Shown: in pieces, positions 33,886 to 42,281 of the stretch
How the letters are laid out: each line of letters opens with the position of its first letter
Numbering within the stretch: the first letter of the stretch is position 1
NCBI RefSeq assembly: GCF_014642075.1
Contig: NZ_BMIK01000021.1
Span: 26,345 to 90,344, forward strand
Reading direction: 5' to 3'
DNA length: 64,000 nt
DNA from: Parapedobacter defluvii
GTDB taxonomy: Bacteria > Bacteroidota > Bacteroidia > Sphingobacteriales > Sphingobacteriaceae
The notes under the pieces: generated by a model
Told to the model about the DNA's origin: nothing
The model's input: only the letters and a program-made list of their open reading frames with translations
Database searches by the model: none
Program-made: the position numbers and the translations under genes

Positions 33886-35505
33886 ATGAAAAGCTATTTA
33901 TTCCTATTCTTCGGCTGGTTGCCGATGCTTCTCGCCATCCAACCCCCAGTCAAACCCTTGTCTGGTAATCCGGTAAAGCCATCCACGCCCGCGCAAGAAA
34001 AGTTCAAACTTATGCCGGATGATACACTGGGTGTCCTTTTTTTTGACGACTTCTCGGAAAAGTTATCTAGCCAATGGGCTGGTGATCTCGCTTCCTTTAC
34101 GCTTGTTGACCAACGGCTGACACTCACCACACAGGCTGCTCCACCTGTGTTCCTTTCCACGGCAACCAATCGTATGCTGAATACGTGTTGGGAAGCCGGC
34201 ATACAGGTGCAGGGTGCATTGACCGCAACCAATTATGTGCGGCTCTATTTAGCATCGACCAGCCACTTACTTCACGATCCGCAACAGGGCTATCATTTGC
34301 AGATAGATGGCAAGCAGCAGACACATATATATAGCCTATGGCGGCAAAATGGCCGTACCCGTTCGCTAATCCTGCAAAGCCGCCCGTTCCCCAATCAGGG
34401 AAATGCGTTCCGCGCACGGGTACGGGTTACCTGCAGTCCAACCGGTAATTGGCAGATCCTTGCAGATGAAAACGACCGTGGGAAGTTTGAAGTGGTGACA
34501 GATCCAAACGGCATTCCAACCGTAAAAGACATCACCTACACCGCTGCAGCGTATGCCGGCTACGCAATCAATTTCTCACCTGCCCGATGGGCCGACTTTC
34601 AACTGGATTATTTTCTCATCAAACCACTTGATCCGACATCGGACGGGGCAACAACCCAAACCATCCAACCCGGCGACATCCTCATCAATGAAATCCTTTC
34701 CAATCCGAAACCGGATGGTGTGGATTTCGTCGAACTTTATAATTACTCCGATAAAACCATTGACCTGCAACAGCTTCATATAGCCAGTGTCAACTCAAAA
34801 GGTTTGGTGGGAAGCCGGAGGAAAGTAAGTGAGCGATCCGTTCCCATGCCTCCCAATGACTATAAAGTACTGACTACGGATCCGACGCTTCTGCAACGGC
34901 ACTACCCAAACGGTGCCGCCAGCACATTTGTGGAAATGCCTGCATTGCCCAATTTCAACAATGAAACGGGTGGTGTGGTCATTTATAGCAATAATCTAAC
35001 CCTTGACAGCCTCTTTTATACACCGGAAATGCAGGCCCCGTTTATAGTTACTCCAAAAGGTATTTCACTGGAAAGGCAATACTTCTCAACGCCTACTAAC
35101 CAACCCGGAAACTTCCGATCAGCGGCCACCGTAGGCGGCGGTGCGACGCCGGGATACCCAAACTCCCAATCGAAATCAGCAGCTGAGCAGTATGGTTTTT
35201 TCCTCAACTCTAAAACTTTTTCGCCCGACAACGACGGATTCGAGGATGAATTGGAAATCACCTACTTTCTGCCAGATCCTGGTTTTATGGTCAACATAGA
35301 AATCTACGATACCAGCGGGCAGCTGGTCAAAAAATTACAGCGTAACCAAAGTCTTGGTACTCAAGGCTATATTACATGGGACGGCTTATCGGATAGCGGA
35401 CAGCACCTTCCTATCGGGATTTACATCGCAGCAATTGAAATCTACCATCCGCAAGGGGAAACAAAAATGTACCGTCTGAGCTTCGTATTGGCCGCCAAAC
35501 TGTGA
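33886..35505 (+). CDS. lamin-tail-domain secreted protein with FlgD-like C-terminus
   Basis: A 539-residue secreted protein with a signal peptide (1-18). A beta-sandwich region (about 45-255) resembles a concanavalin-like domain with FFDDFSEKLSSQW. A lamin-tail domain follows (about 265-385; GDILINEILSNPKPDGVDFVELYN, cut here at the conserved NE and ELYN). The C-terminal 90 residues are FlgD/T9SS-like: SPDNDGFEDELEITYFL, VNIEIYDTSGQLVKKL and PIGIYIAAIEI. Proteins of this layout are exported to the Bacteroidota cell surface, often near gliding or type IX secretion genes, though no such genes are in this window. Function unknown. Confidence 0.82.
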   Translation: MKSYLFLFFGWLPMLLAIQPPVKPLSGNPVKPSTPAQEKFKLMPDDTLGVLFFDDFSEKLSSQWAGDLASFTLVDQRLTLTTQAAPPVFLSTATNRMLNTCWEAGIQVQGALTATNYVRLYLASTSHLLHDPQQGYHLQIDGKQQTHIYSLWRQNGRTRSLILQSRPFPNQGNAFRARVRVTCSPTGNWQILADENDRGKFEVVTDPNGIPTVKDITYTAAAYAGYAINFSPARWADFQLDYFLIKPLDPTSDGATTQTIQPGDILINEILSNPKPDGVDFVELYNYSDKTIDLQQLHIASVNSKGLVGSRRKVSERSVPMPPNDYKVLTTDPTLLQRHYPNGAASTFVEMPALPNFNNETGGVVIYSNNLTLDSLFYTPEMQAPFIVTPKGISLERQYFSTPTNQPGNFRSAATVGGGATPGYPNSQSKSAAEQYGFFLNSKTFSPDNDGFEDELEITYFLPDPGFMVNIEIYDTSGQLVKKLQRNQSLGTQGYITWDGLSDSGQHLPIGIYIAAIEIYHPQGETKMYRLSFVLAAKL

Positions 35506-35523
35506 CGAAAATGGAAATTTTGC

Positions 35524-35531
35524 TAAGTTTG
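35524..35531 (+). promoter_or_regulatory. candidate -7 box of the threonine dehydrogenase gene
   Basis: TAAGTTTG is a perfect TAnnTTTG match that ends 6 bp before the ATG at 35538. It lies inside the N-terminal extension that an upstream start would require, which supports 35538 as the real start and suggests a nearly leaderless mRNA. No well-spaced TTG was found. Confidence 0.4.
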
Positions 35532-35537
35532 CAACCG

Positions 35538-36491
35538 ATGGATGAACGGATCGTTATCATTGGATCAAACGGCCAGATCGGAACCGAACTGGCAATTGCT
35601 TTACGGGCAAAGTTTGGGCTGCAACAAGTGGTCACGTCAGACATACGGGAACCGCAAATATCGGATCCTGCCGGACCGTTCGAAATCGTCGATGTATTAG
35701 ACCGAAAAACGCTGCATCAACTTTTTACGAAGTACCACCCCACCCAGGTTTACCTCTTGGCAGCTATGCTCTCGGCCACGGGCGAAAAACATCCCCGTCA
35801 GGCATGGGACCTCAATATCAACGGCTTGTTGAATGTGTTGGATTTATCCCTTGAATATGGCGTAAAGAAGGTGTTCTGGCCCAGTTCTATTGCTGTGTTC
35901 GGACCCCATTCACCGAAAACGGACACTCCTCAGTATGCTGTGATGGATCCTAACACCGTTTACGGCATCAGCAAACTCGCCGGGGAGCGTATCTGCGAGT
36001 ATTATTACCAACGCTATGGCCTGGATGTGCGCAGCATCCGGTACCCGGGCGTCATCAGCTGGAAAACTGCTCCGGGGGGTGGCACAACCGATTATGCAAT
36101 ACATATTTTTCATGAAGCGTTGAAAAGTAATCGTTATGCGTGTTTTCTTGCTTCCGGCACCACTCTCCCCATGCTGTACATGGACGATGCTATCCGGGGT
36201 ACGTTGGCACTGATGGATGCTCCGGCGGAAGATCTCAGTATCCGGTCCAGCTACAACCTGACGGGCGTAAGCTTCACACCGGCTATGCTGGCCAATGAAA
36301 TCCGCAAACACCTGCCGGGATTTATCATAACCTATGAAGAAAATGACCCGCGCCAAGCCATTGCCGATACATGGCCCAATAGCATCGATGATACCGAGGC
36401 CCAACGGGAATGGGGATGGAAACCCCGGTTCAATCTCAGCGAAATCACCACAGACATGCTAACAAACCTTAAAGAAAAAACACAGATATAA
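35538..36491 (+). CDS. NAD-dependent L-threonine 3-dehydrogenase, short-chain (epimerase-like) type
   Basis: This extended SDR protein resembles the epimerase-like threonine dehydrogenases of Flavobacterium-type bacteria, which oxidise L-threonine to 2-amino-3-ketobutyrate. The Rossmann motif GSNGQIGTE is at 9-17, the SSIAVFGP segment holds the active Ser, and TVYGISKLAGE carries the Tyr-x3-Lys pair. GVISWKTAPGGGTTDYA and LYMDDAIRGT are characteristic of this TDH clade rather than of UDP-glucose epimerases. At 317 residues the length is right. The start codon is the ATG at 35538. yebC follows after 3 bp. Confidence 0.88.
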   Translation: MDERIVIIGSNGQIGTELAIALRAKFGLQQVVTSDIREPQISDPAGPFEIVDVLDRKTLHQLFTKYHPTQVYLLAAMLSATGEKHPRQAWDLNINGLLNVLDLSLEYGVKKVFWPSSIAVFGPHSPKTDTPQYAVMDPNTVYGISKLAGERICEYYYQRYGLDVRSIRYPGVISWKTAPGGGTTDYAIHIFHEALKSNRYACFLASGTTLPMLYMDDAIRGTLALMDAPAEDLSIRSSYNLTGVSFTPAMLANEIRKHLPGFIITYEENDPRQAIADTWPNSIDDTEAQREWGWKPRFNLSEITTDMLTNLKEKTQI

Positions 36492-36494
36492 AAG

Positions 36495-37220
36495 ATGGGA
36501 AGAGCATTTGAATTCAGGAAAGAGCGCAAATTCAAGCGTTGGGCTAAAATGGCCGTGCAATTCACACGTTTAGGCAAAGAAATTGCTATTGCAGTTAAAG
36601 AAGGCGGCCCCAATCCCGAAGGCAACTCACGCCTACGCACAGCCATCCAGAATGCCAAGGCCGTAAATATGCCAAAAGACCGTATCGAAGCGGCTATCAA
36701 GCGAGCTTCCGATAAGGACGCGAAGGGTTATGAGGAACACGTATACGAAGGGTATGGCCCCCATGGAGTGCCTGTTCTGATTGAGACGGCGACTGACAAC
36801 ACCAACCGGACGGTTGCTAACATCCGTAGTTATTTCAGTAAAGCGGGTGGCACGTTGGGGAAAACCGGTTCACTGGACTTTATCTTTCAGCGGAAATCTG
36901 TTTTCCGGTTTACGGTAGGAGAAGATGTAGACCTGGAAGAATTAGAATTGGAACTTATTGATGGAGGGTTGGAAGAGCTTTACGTTGAAGCAGATGAAGA
37001 GGGAAACGATGTGGTGGTAGCACAAACTTCATTTGAGGATTTTGGCAATATGCAACGTTTACTGGAAGAAAAGGGTATCGAAATAAAAAGCGCAAAACTG
37101 GAACGGATTGCCCTCTCAACTACTGAAGTCTCTGAAGAAGATGCGGCAGAAGTACTCAAATTGATTGACAAAATCGAAGAGGATGACGATGTACAAGCTG
37201 TATATCATAACATGGCCTGA
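36495..37220 (+). CDS. yebC: YebC/PmpR-family DNA-binding regulatory protein
   Basis: This belongs to the YebC/TACO1 family, proteins that bind DNA as transcriptional regulators or assist translation of difficult proline-rich stretches. The family opening is MGRAFEFRKERKFKRWAKMA, and EGGPNPEGNSRLR, NMPKDRIEAAIKRAS and EGYGPHGVPVLIE follow in the expected order. At 241 residues the size is normal. The stop overlaps the start of the next gene in TGATG. The neighbour is itself rich in Pro-Lys-Pro repeats, a type of protein YebC homologues help to translate. Confidence 0.94.
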   Translation: MGRAFEFRKERKFKRWAKMAVQFTRLGKEIAIAVKEGGPNPEGNSRLRTAIQNAKAVNMPKDRIEAAIKRASDKDAKGYEEHVYEGYGPHGVPVLIETATDNTNRTVANIRSYFSKAGGTLGKTGSLDFIFQRKSVFRFTVGEDVDLEELELELIDGGLEELYVEADEEGNDVVVAQTSFEDFGNMQRLLEEKGIEIKSAKLERIALSTTEVSEEDAAEVLKLIDKIEEDDDVQAVYHNMA

Positions 37221-37894
37221 TGACGTTTGAGGAATTTTTCATAAAAAAGAAAATTGACTTGGTACAGCTGCGACGTGCCAAACCCGATTTATATGAGGAA
37301 TTCCAAAGTCACTATGTGAAAATGGGCGAAAAGAGTTTCGACCATACCAAAAAATACTGGTTCAATCGGCTCCGTAAAGACTATTTACTCAGGGAGTCAG
37401 ATACAGTGGAAACTAAAGCCGTAACTACCGCCGCAGCGGTACCTGCGTCATCCCGAGATATTTCAACTACGAGCGCAAAAAATACATCCCCAGCAGCTGC
37501 GCCCCCCACTGGACTATCTTCGATGAGCCCTTCGGGCTTCAAACCTCGGTTTAAGCCGGGCGTAACCAAACCCGCCGAACCCGAAGAGCCGATAAAGGAC
37601 AAGCCGACAGAACCGACGGAGAACAAGCCGACAGCTAGCGAAGCATCTCAGAAAGCTGCACCACCCACCGGGTTCAAACCACGCTTTAAGCCGGGTGTAA
37701 CCAAACCAGCCGCACCTACGGAACCAGCGAAAGATCCGGTCCAACAGGAGCCAACCGCAGAACCGGAAGCTCCAAAAGAGGCCCTAGAGCAAACACCTGC
37801 AAAACCGTTGGGATTATCTTCGATGAGCCCTTCGGGGTTCAAACCACGCTTTAAGCCGGGAATCACCAATAAAAAAAATGAGGATAACGAATAA
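37220..37894 (+). CDS. small protein with KPRFKPG repeats, function unknown
   Basis: A 224-residue protein. The N-terminal 55 residues are helical and conserved-looking (MTFEEFFIKKKIDL, then FDHTKKYWFNRLRKDYLL). The rest is low-complexity and rich in Pro, Lys, Glu and Thr with three copies of a GFKPRFKPG(V/I)T motif, two of them preceded by LSSMSPS. The start overlaps the yebC stop (TGATG), so translation is probably coupled. No signal peptide is seen, so a cytoplasmic location is likely. I do not recognise a family beyond a Bacteroidota-type yebC neighbour. The gene ends 6 bp from the stop of the convergent AAA+ ATPase gene, with no terminator visible between. Confidence 0.75.
   Translation: MTFEEFFIKKKIDLVQLRRAKPDLYEEFQSHYVKMGEKSFDHTKKYWFNRLRKDYLLRESDTVETKAVTTAAAVPASSRDISTTSAKNTSPAAAPPTGLSSMSPSGFKPRFKPGVTKPAEPEEPIKDKPTEPTENKPTASEASQKAAPPTGFKPRFKPGVTKPAAPTEPAKDPVQQEPTAEPEAPKEALEQTPAKPLGLSSMSPSGFKPRFKPGITNKKNEDNE
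37514..37868 (+). repeat. three in-frame coding repeats (GFKPRFKPG motif)
   Basis: Copies start near 37514, 37668 and 37814. The first and third are almost identical over about 50 bp, begin with the same CTTCGATGAGCCCTTCGGG sequence and lie exactly 300 bp apart; the second shares only the core. All are in frame, so the array can grow or shrink by recombination without breaking the gene. Confidence 0.8.
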
Positions 37895-37900
37895 TTAACG

Positions 37901-39238
37901 CTATTTAAATACCCGATCTTCCTTTTCAAATTCACGGCGAATGCCGGCGAGCAATTCATCCTTCTCCATAAAACGGTTTCCCTTTGAAAAGGCCTGGAGC
38001 GCCGCATAGTGCACGGCCTGCACAATAGCTGAGCCACTGAGTTCATACTTTTCGGCAACTTCTTTAAGCGCTATGTCGTCCTGAAGCTTCCCTTTGGTCG
38101 GAATCATGGTTTGCCAAAGCTTGAGTCGCTCTGCAATACCCGGCATGGGGAAATGAACCACCGCATTGAATCGCCTCATAAACGCTTTATCGATGTTATT
38201 TTTAAAATTAGAAGCCAAAATAACCAACCCCGGGAAATCTTCGACCCGTTGCAATAAATAGGCTACCTCTTGATTGGCGTATCGGTCATGGGAGCTCTGC
38301 ACATTGGATCGTTTGCCAAACAGGGCGTCCGCTTCGTCGAAAAACAATATCCAGTCGCGGTTTTCCGCACGTTGAAAGATTTTCTCCAAGTTTTTCTCCG
38401 TTTCACCGATGTATTTGGATACCACCTGTGAAAGATCGATCCGAAAAACCTCCCGGTTGAATTCCTTTCCCAATAACGTAGCCGTGAGTGTCTTGCCTGT
38501 ACCGGGTGGACCATAAAAAAGCACACGGTAGCCGGGCTTGATCACCCGATGCATCTCCCACTGGTCGATCAACGTTGCATTATAGCGAAGCCATGTCCTG
38601 ATATCCTCTAATTGCTGGCGTGTTTTATCGGCAATCACCAAATCCGGCCACTCCAATAATGTACTTATCGGCTTAGCGGGAAAATCCGGACCAAACACGG
38701 GCCGTTGTTCTTTACCGAGTAATAATTTGGATAGCCATTCCGGCGTCACGACCAACCGCCCGCTCATCGGGGGTTCACCTTCTTTCACGGCCTCCAGGTA
38801 AATTACGCCTTGTTTGACTAACTGGCTTTCTCCCATAAGCAGCCGCTGGACTTCCATACGTTTTTCGATGTTACCCCCGGCGATAATAAACAAAGCGGTT
38901 TCACCCGTAGGAAGAAATCCACGGTGGTTACCTGCATTCTTTACGCCCCCCATTTCGATGATATCTCCGCCGTTGGGTAAAAAATCCTGAATGATGCGGT
39001 CGTAAAAAGCCGGGTGGAGATGCGGAGCCAAGGATAACATCAGCAAGGTTTTCTCGGTATCTGTTGCCTGTCTCAAGCACATCGAACAGTAAGACCCGTC
39101 ATCGCGCACCGCCCAGTGCGGCTGTTCATCAGTGCGCGCATCACCCGGAGCAAAGTACGCGCGGAGCCTCAGCCTAACAAGCTGTTCGGTTTGCCTAAGC
39201 AGATCGGTCCATGTATGTGTCAACGTCTGTCGGTTCAT
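37901..39238 (-). CDS. AAA+ ATPase of the contractile injection system (Afp15/Pvc15-like)
   Basis: A 445-residue ATPase with an N-terminal domain of unknown fold (about 1-200) and a C-terminal AAA+ module: Walker A GPPGTGKT (243-250), Walker B ILFFDEAD (Asp301, Glu302), sensor 1 in VILASNFKNN and an arginine finger in FMRRF. An ATPase of this type is encoded at the end of nearly all Afp/PVC-type clusters; in Afp it is thought to help particle assembly or sheath recycling. Here it is the last gene of the operon, 10 bp after the HExxH-protein gene. The N-terminal pair CSMC might bind a metal. Confidence 0.92.
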   Translation of the reverse strand: MNRQTLTHTWTDLLRQTEQLVRLRLRAYFAPGDARTDEQPHWAVRDDGSYCSMCLRQATDTEKTLLMLSLAPHLHPAFYDRIIQDFLPNGGDIIEMGGVKNAGNHRGFLPTGETALFIIAGGNIEKRMEVQRLLMGESQLVKQGVIYLEAVKEGEPPMSGRLVVTPEWLSKLLLGKEQRPVFGPDFPAKPISTLLEWPDLVIADKTRQQLEDIRTWLRYNATLIDQWEMHRVIKPGYRVLFYGPPGTGKTLTATLLGKEFNREVFRIDLSQVVSKYIGETEKNLEKIFQRAENRDWILFFDEADALFGKRSNVQSSHDRYANQEVAYLLQRVEDFPGLVILASNFKNNIDKAFMRRFNAVVHFPMPGIAERLKLWQTMIPTKGKLQDDIALKEVAEKYELSGSAIVQAVHYAALQAFSKGNRFMEKDELLAGIRREFEKEDRVFK

Positions 39239-39248
39239 ATTTTTAGTT

Positions 39249-40367
39249 TCAAGCCATATGACGAAATTCTTCGATCACCGGAAAATCCCCACGCAATGCC
39301 GGTGGCGGCAGCGCTTGCATTTGCTTCTTCCATATATCGATATGATCCATAATGAACCGATGCCGTGCCGGCGAACGCAGTAGCAGCACGGAATTAGTAT
39401 AGACATACGCAGCGATGGTTTCCGCAAAATCCTCCCCGGGTCCTCCCGCTACGGCATAGCGGGACATCGGCTGTTCGATCCACTGGGGGTTGTTCCAATC
39501 ATGCTCCTGTATGTGATATTGAGTGGGAGGCGGCGTACCTTGACTTATCGCATCGGCAACCGTTTGCTGGCCGATATCAAATAACTGTCCGCCCACCCAG
39601 CCTGTTGCACGATTGAACTTGGTAAATACGTTGGAATCAGCACGGTGCGCATCTTCAGCCATCGCGTGCCCCAGTTCATGCACGATGTTCTCCCTCAGGC
39701 TGTGTTCACGCGATTGATAAGGCCGGGGGGCTCCCGGTGTTTCCCCCGCTGCGGGGGCAAGAACTACCCCTGCGGAGGGATAGGAACCACTGGCATTGCT
39801 CCTGGCATTTGGAAACGCGCGACTACGCGAAAATGCCTCAAAAACCGTCAACCTCCCTCCTCCAAATGAAGCCCCGACATCGGGTCTGGCAACGCCGATA
39901 CCGGCAGCATCCGGCTCGTAATCCATCTTAAAAAACATCACTGTACGGATCGTCGGGATGGCACCAAAGGTTGCGGCCACATCTTCAATTGCCCGGATGA
40001 TGTGAGTGTAGTCAGCCGAAGACGTACCGGGGTTCCAGGATTGCCAATTGGGAATGGAAGGTGTTGCGGGGCTTCCATGCCTGGTCAAAGACTCTTCTTG
40101 TTCGTCTTGGGTGCCTGTACGGATATCCTGCACCCCAAAGTAATCCATCAGGTATCGATCAAACTCCGCACGGCTGATCTCTCCTTGGGGTATAGACCTG
40201 AATAAAGGATTGGGTTGTCGCTGCGGGTTGCGTTGGAGGACCTGATTGCCTAACGGACTGAGCGCGGGCTGGAAAAAAGGCATGGCACCCAAACCCGGGT
40301 GACGGTGGGGCAATGTGACTGCCGGCACTGACAAAGAGGAAGTCCGCTGATTGTGATCGTACGCCAT
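39249..40367 (-). CDS. putative zinc metalloprotease, candidate eCIS effector
   Basis: A 372-residue protein without signal peptide. Residues 1-100 are Pro/Gln-rich and probably disordered, with FFQP at 31-34. The C-terminal part carries a zincin motif HELGH (His230, Glu231, His234) and, 82 residues later, EDFAETIAAY with Glu316 as a likely third ligand, the layout of gluzincins such as lethal-factor-like toxins. The gene lies among the DUF4157 genes at the payload end of the eCIS operon, 11 bp after the metzincin gene and 10 bp before the ATPase gene. An injected protease is a reasonable inference. The target cannot be predicted. It is not one of the conserved structural eCIS genes. Confidence 0.72.
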   Translation of the reverse strand: MAYDHNQRTSSLSVPAVTLPHRHPGLGAMPFFQPALSPLGNQVLQRNPQRQPNPLFRSIPQGEISRAEFDRYLMDYFGVQDIRTGTQDEQEESLTRHGSPATPSIPNWQSWNPGTSSADYTHIIRAIEDVAATFGAIPTIRTVMFFKMDYEPDAAGIGVARPDVGASFGGGRLTVFEAFSRSRAFPNARSNASGSYPSAGVVLAPAAGETPGAPRPYQSREHSLRENIVHELGHAMAEDAHRADSNVFTKFNRATGWVGGQLFDIGQQTVADAISQGTPPPTQYHIQEHDWNNPQWIEQPMSRYAVAGGPGEDFAETIAAYVYTNSVLLLRSPARHRFIMDHIDIWKKQMQALPPPALRGDFPVIEEFRHMA

Positions 40368-40378
40368 AAGGTTCGTCG

Positions 40379-41632
40379 TTAAGCCATGTGTGAAACCGTC
40401 CCTGCCGCCGGATAATCACCGATAGGGTATACTCGGGTATGGGACGCCTTCCAGTTACACCCTGTAAAGTAATACATCGCAGTGGTAAAGGGTGTGTAAT
40501 CCCGTGCCGAAACAATCCACCCTGACCCCATGAGGTCGCCCCGCTCGCCGACTGTGTCGCCATATTGATCACCCGATGGGCAGGTACCTGTCTGCGGATC
40601 ACACTCAATATGCGGTATACCCAACATATGCCCGAACTCATGCTCGGATGCCCGTTGCTGAAAATCCTGTCCGAGCCTATTGCGTGTCACCCTATCGTTG
40701 TCCAATGCATCCAGCCTTGCCGTCCGGGCATCCGAATTGGCACTGCTTCTTCTGGAACCAGCAGCCACCTCAACGGTATAATGCGGATTACCGGTAACCG
40801 ACTGTACATTGACCCGTGCAAAAATAGTTTCATGTGTATTCAGGCAGATGCCTTCGGGAACTAAATAAAAACGGTAACTCCACCGATTCTGTACATGATT
40901 GATAAAATCCGTTATCCAGTCTTGCTGGTCCTGGTCGGAAGCCCATGCACCCGTAAAATCAAATTTGATACGCATAAGCAAGGTCAATGTATTCGTATCC
41001 CGGTTCAATTCGGCATCGTATAAGCCAAATCGATTGCGCATACCCAACCCAAACCTCCGTTCGACATCGGGACCGGCAGATTGCCGTTGTACGTTACCGC
41101 TTATTCCTCCCTGTTGCACCACGTGCGTCAACTCATGTGCCATTAACCGTTTACCATTTGCGGAAGTCGGCTGGTACTGCCCTTGGTTGAATACGATATG
41201 GTTTCCCATCGTATACGCCAAGGCATTGATTTGCTGGGCAGATTGTGCAGCATGCATATCTGTGTGAATACGCACGTCCGAAAAATCACGGTTAAACCGT
41301 GGCTCAAAAAAGTTCCGTTCGTCGGCAGATAATGGCCTGCCCAATCCACGCAAACCGTTAATATAGCGTTCGAAGCCTCCATTAACCTGCGGTATTGCCG
41401 GATTTTCTTCTTTCCGTTGTAGCTGCTTTTCTTCTTCCTCACAGTGCTTGCATTTGCGTTGCACCGGCATGCGCATTACGCGATCGGCTGTGGCGTCGGC
41501 TTCCTGTTCGTAGTGATCATCCGGCGGGTTTATCGCAAGTTTGGGTTGAAAAAACAACGCTTTCACTGCCCGCCCTTTATGGGCTGCCTCGTGGTTGGCC
41601 TTATAGGCTGAGGGATGTGCATGTGCGTTCAT
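40379..41632 (-). CDS. DUF4157 protein with C-terminal metzincin-like protease domain
   Basis: A 417-residue protein with two HExxH sites. The N-terminal module (about 1-180) is DUF4157: FFQPKL (27-32), a Cys pair in RKCKHCEEEEK (C61, C64), DFSDVRIH and HELTH (166-170) in LMAHELTHVVQQGG. The C-terminal module has the full metzincin signature HEFGHMLGIPH (331-341) and a likely Met-turn in GDLMGSG. DUF4157 is common in eCIS clusters and toxin-like proteins of Bacteroidota and Actinobacteria and often precedes variable C-termini. The second site looks like a true protease, so this is a strong effector candidate. It follows the membrane-protein gene by 3 bp. Whether DUF4157 itself cleaves anything is not known to me. 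Confidence 0.8.
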   Translation of the reverse strand: MNAHAHPSAYKANHEAAHKGRAVKALFFQPKLAINPPDDHYEQEADATADRVMRMPVQRKCKHCEEEEKQLQRKEENPAIPQVNGGFERYINGLRGLGRPLSADERNFFEPRFNRDFSDVRIHTDMHAAQSAQQINALAYTMGNHIVFNQGQYQPTSANGKRLMAHELTHVVQQGGISGNVQRQSAGPDVERRFGLGMRNRFGLYDAELNRDTNTLTLLMRIKFDFTGAWASDQDQQDWITDFINHVQNRWSYRFYLVPEGICLNTHETIFARVNVQSVTGNPHYTVEVAAGSRRSSANSDARTARLDALDNDRVTRNRLGQDFQQRASEHEFGHMLGIPHIECDPQTGTCPSGDQYGDTVGERGDLMGSGWIVSARDYTPFTTAMYYFTGCNWKASHTRVYPIGDYPAAGTVSHMA

Positions 41633-41635
41633 GAC

Positions 41636-42265
41636 CTATCGTTTCTTTTGGATTAATGAATCAGACTTTCTCACGGACTGGTGCAACCGTACGTTGTTCG
41701 CCGCCTTATTGAACAGTTTGTCCTTGGAGATACGCAAGATTTCCAGGTTATCGTCTGTAGGGGCCTGTTCTGCCTGTTGCAGTTTTCGTTCGATATCCTG
41801 GGTTACCAAGATGGTGGTTTTTAGGTCGTCCGCTCCTACCGCTTCCCTCGCTTCTTCCGGAATCTTATCAATAGTCTGCAACGCATCCCGGTCTTTGCCC
41901 AGCATATAGTTGGCCTTGGCAACATTTATCAATGTTTTGGGGTTCTTCACTTCCTTGTCTTCCAGTTCCTTTACCTGGGCTTGCAGCGCTTTTCGGGTTT
42001 CGGGATTTTGGGGATCGTCCTCATATGCGCGCAAGGTGTTTTCCAGTGCGATACCTGCTTCATTGATTTGTATCTTGGCAATGGAAGGCCAACCGATCAT
42101 GACTACAGGTATAATAAAGAAAAACAGCAGCACGTTAAGTTTTTCCTTTCGCCAGGCATACAATACCATTAAAAAGAGCAAAACCAAAAAAAACAAACTT
42201 CCCAATACGAAGAGCAATACTTCGTGCATGTGTAATCCATCTGTTAGTTGTTCCCAAAAATTCAT
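41636..42265 (-). CDS. two-helix membrane protein with TPR-like C-terminal domain
   Basis: A 209-residue protein. Residues 14-37 and 43-62 are strongly hydrophobic and form two predicted membrane helices. The remaining 145 residues are helical and contain a TPR-like unit (NPKTLINVAKANYMLGKDRDALQTID). No signal-peptidase site is evident, so it should sit in the inner membrane. It lies between the two DUF4157 genes in the eCIS operon, with spacings of 3 and 16 bp. I know no Afp/PVC counterpart. It could anchor the particle to the membrane, protect the cell from its payload, or be an immunity-like partner; the sequence does not decide. Confidence 0.7.
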   Translation of the reverse strand: MNFWEQLTDGLHMHEVLLFVLGSLFFLVLLFLMVLYAWRKEKLNVLLFFFIIPVVMIGWPSIAKIQINEAGIALENTLRAYEDDPQNPETRKALQAQVKELEDKEVKNPKTLINVAKANYMLGKDRDALQTIDKIPEEAREAVGADDLKTTILVTQDIERKLQQAEQAPTDDNLEILRISKDKLFNKAANNVRLHQSVRKSDSLIQKKR

Positions 42266-42281
42266 GAGTTTACCGAATTAA

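Noticed and set aside
37514..37868. Possible CRISPR-like or intergenic repeat array
   Set aside because: Only three copies, unequal spacing and all in frame inside a coding sequence. No CRISPR array or cas gene was seen in the window.
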